From AC2028 sp002373595 (GTDB lineage Bacteria; Bacillota; Clostridia; Lachnospirales; Lachnospiraceae), in contig CAMOIX010000004.1 in NCBI GenBank assembly GCA_946616365.1, positions 42,514 to 106,513 of the forward strand: a stretch of DNA of 64,000 nucleotides, in the 5' to 3' direction. The notes under the pieces were generated by a model. The model was not told the DNA's origin and did not search any database. It worked only from the letters and a program-made list of their open reading frames with translations. The translations under genes were made by a program, and so were the position numbers. Shown here in pieces: positions 62,571 to 64,000 of this stretch (its first letter is position 1; every line of letters starts with the position of its first letter).

Positions 62571-62599
62571 ATTCTACCGTTGGTTAGTCGGCTTGTCAA
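62571..62599 (-). promoter_or_regulatory. strong minus-strand promoter for the antisense RNA
   Basis: On the minus strand TTGACA (62599-62594), an exact 17-base spacer and TAGAAT (62576-62571). It matches consensus at 11 of 12 positions, and no minus-strand gene follows it. Confidence 0.75.
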
Positions 62600-62644
62600 C
62601 ATACAAAAATATGGAGTTTAACGTTTTGTTCGAGGTATATCAGT

Positions 62645-63178
62645 ATGAGTAGTTTTAGGTTGATACAAGGCTCGTGTGTGGATCAGGATGCTGATGCGAT
62701 TGTAAATGCGGCAAACAGATATCTGATGGCGGGCGGTGGTATATGCGGAGCGATATTCAGAAAAGCGGGTGCTGAGAAACTGGCTGAAAGCTGCGCAAAG
62801 CATAGTGTCCCTCTAAATGATGGCGATGCTGTCATAACTCCCGCGTATGGTATTACTAATGCAAAGTATGTGATACATGCTGTCGGCCCTGATTTTGGAA
62901 GTACTCCGACAGCGTTTAAAGAATTGTATCTGGCATATTATAATTCTCTTGTAGTTCTGAAGGATAATGATCTGCACACGATAGCATTTCCTCTTATCAG
63001 TTCGGGGATATTCGGCGGAGCACTGGATAATCCTGTAACAGAATCTACGAAGCAGGCTATCAAGGCCTATAATGATTTCGTTAAGGCAAATCCTGATTAT
63101 GATGTAGATGTGACACTGTGCGCATTTACGGAAAGAGAGTATGCTGAAGCAAATAAAGTGGTTGGTATCAGCCGGTAA
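62645..63178 (+). CDS. macro-domain protein (MacroD-like ADP-ribose binding/hydrolase)
   Basis: A 177-residue single macro domain. The landmarks are DAIVNAANRYLMAGGGICGA, which lines the ADP-ribose pocket, RKAGAEKL, the ITNAKYVIHAVGP strand and the ISSGIFGG loop. MacroD proteins remove ADP-ribose from proteins or hydrolyse O-acetyl-ADP-ribose. It lies directly after the toxin-antitoxin locus and overlaps the convergent ComEC-like gene by 11 bases at its 3' end. No ADP-ribosyl transferase gene is adjacent. Confidence 0.93.
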   Translation: MSSFRLIQGSCVDQDADAIVNAANRYLMAGGGICGAIFRKAGAEKLAESCAKHSVPLNDGDAVITPAYGITNAKYVIHAVGPDFGSTPTAFKELYLAYYNSLVVLKDNDLHTIAFPLISSGIFGGALDNPVTESTKQAIKAYNDFVKANPDYDVDVTLCAFTEREYAEANKVVGISR

Positions 63179-64000
63179 ATAGTTTTACACGAAGTTTGTT
63201 GTTTTTGATATATATGGTTATCTGGCCGGAAGTATCGGTGCGCAGGATATGCGCACCGTGTTTTTTTAAGCGGCCCAGAGTTTCTGTATGCGGATGGCCG
63301 TAGCGATTGTTTTCGCCGCAGGAGATGATGGCGAGTCTCGGTTTTGCCACGTTTAGGAATTCATCGGTTGTTGAGTGCGATGAACCGTGATGCGAGACGA
63401 CAAGGATATCGACGGAATGAGCATCGGCGAGAGAGGAGAGATTTTGCGTAAGCGCAGTTTCTCCTGTTCCCTGTACATCTCCTGTCAGAAGAAGAGTAGT
63501 TTTTGCTTTATCTCCGAAAGTAACCAGGAAACATTCAGATGCTGAATTAGGATCCTCAGGTATATAGTCCGGTGCAGGATGCAGGCATAGCAGTTTTGCA
63601 TCACCTGATGTGAAGATGATCCCGGATTGCATATATCGCATTGATGGATTTTCGGGTTTGCTGATATCTGAAGCATTACATTGGGACAGCAAATTGCGTA
63701 TCATATCGGAATCATCATCCATCATCTGCTCTGTCACGAATACATCACCCACTTCAATACCCCACGCATTTTTATTTTGCAGGAGTTCTATCGCTCCGTT
63801 TACATGATCTTCATCAGCGTGCGAGAGGAAAACTGCATCGATCTTTTTGATCCCATGATATTTCAGGAAAGGCTTCAGCACATACTTCCCGACAGACGAT
63901 CTCGATGTGGAGCCACAGTCAAACATATATACCCCACCGTTGTCTGCGGTGAGGATGCAGCAGCTTCCCTGTCCGACATAGAGGAAATCTGCGGTGTTTC
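63168..64000 (-). CDS. ComEC/Rec2-type metallo-beta-lactamase domain protein, cut by the window end
   Basis: The frame is open to the window edge (first full codon at 63998), so the ATG at 63926 is probably internal. It reads FLYVGQGSCCILTADNGG, then MFDCGSTSR, FLSHADEDHVNG with the HxDxDH metal site, LLLTGDVQ and VVSHHGSSHSTTDEF. This is the C-terminal domain of ComEC, the DNA-uptake channel, though a stand-alone hydrolase of this type is possible because the membrane part would lie outside the window. It converges on the macro-domain gene with an 11-base overlap. Confidence 0.88.
   Translation of the reverse strand, partial: NTADFLYVGQGSCCILTADNGGVYMFDCGSTSRSSVGKYVLKPFLKYHGIKKIDAVFLSHADEDHVNGAIELLQNKNAWGIEVGDVFVTEQMMDDDSDMIRNLLSQCNASDISKPENPSMRYMQSGIIFTSGDAKLLCLHPAPDYIPEDPNSASECFLVTFGDKAKTTLLLTGDVQGTGETALTQNLSSLADAHSVDILVVSHHGSSHSTTDEFLNVAKPRLAIISCGENNRYGHPHTETLGRLKKHGAHILRTDTSGQITIYIKNNKLRVKLFTG

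Overview
The window is a stretch of bacterial chromosome, most likely from a gut or rumen member of the Clostridia (Bacillota, probably Lachnospirales). The evidence is a one-polypeptide PurL of the clostridial type, strong AGGAGG-type ribosome binding sites, several protein types I associate with this group (DUF3298, a DUF5721-like protein, BspA-type repeats, several hybrid kinases), a tRNA-Leu without encoded CCA, and a near-perfect Firmicutes-type ARG box. The placement is inference. I see no rRNA, CRISPR array, insertion sequence or phage block. The sequence cuts a gene at each end.

Layout. 1-2.3 kb: the 3' end of a DUF3298 protein, then a two-gene unit with a TetR regulator, closed by a terminator. 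2.4-13.7 kb: purL, carA and carB, followed by a large fusion of ferredoxin, [FeFe]-hydrogenase-like domain, histidine kinase, receiver and Hpt. 13.8-18.0 kb (minus strand): a compact unit of an RCK-type ion channel, a stand-alone cyclic-nucleotide-binding protein and a lipase/D-Ala-D-Ala-ligase fusion. 18.2-23.1 kb: a 1557-residue FecR/repeat surface protein and a decayed copy of its 3' end. 23.2-27.2 kb (minus): a second hybrid kinase, tRNA-Leu(UAG), an EamA transporter and a zinc-ribbon-like protein. 27.2-35.4 kb: a MraY-like transferase, GreA, a CPBP protease, an acyltransferase, a polytopic membrane protein and a nuclease-helicase fusion. A 722-base AT-rich gap follows.

36-44.2 kb: a GH13 enzyme, then valS-folC-small ORF-TPR protein-GH25 lysozyme. 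44.2-46.1 kb: an ACT protein diverging from trpS-ridA. 46.2-53.9 kb: arginine biosynthesis. argG (with a LytTR regulator and a DUF5721-like gene behind it) diverges from argC-GNAT-argJ-argB-argD around a shared control region with an ARG box. carAB supplies carbamoyl phosphate to the same pathway; argF and argH are not in the window. 53.9-62.2 kb: a solute-binding protein, a ComEA lipoprotein, an OmpR/PhoR-type two-component pair, holA, a polysaccharide deacetylase, a third hybrid kinase and a 58-codon ORF. 62.2-62.6 kb: a very likely type I toxin-antitoxin locus. 62.6-64 kb: a macro-domain protein convergent with a ComEC-like metallohydrolase cut by the window end.

The strongest leads are the toxin-antitoxin locus at 62.26-62.60 kb, the putative hydrogen-sensing hybrid kinase at 10.6 kb, the channel/cNMP-sensor/lipase-ligase operon at 13.8-18.0 kb, and the small GNAT acetyltransferase inside the arg operon.
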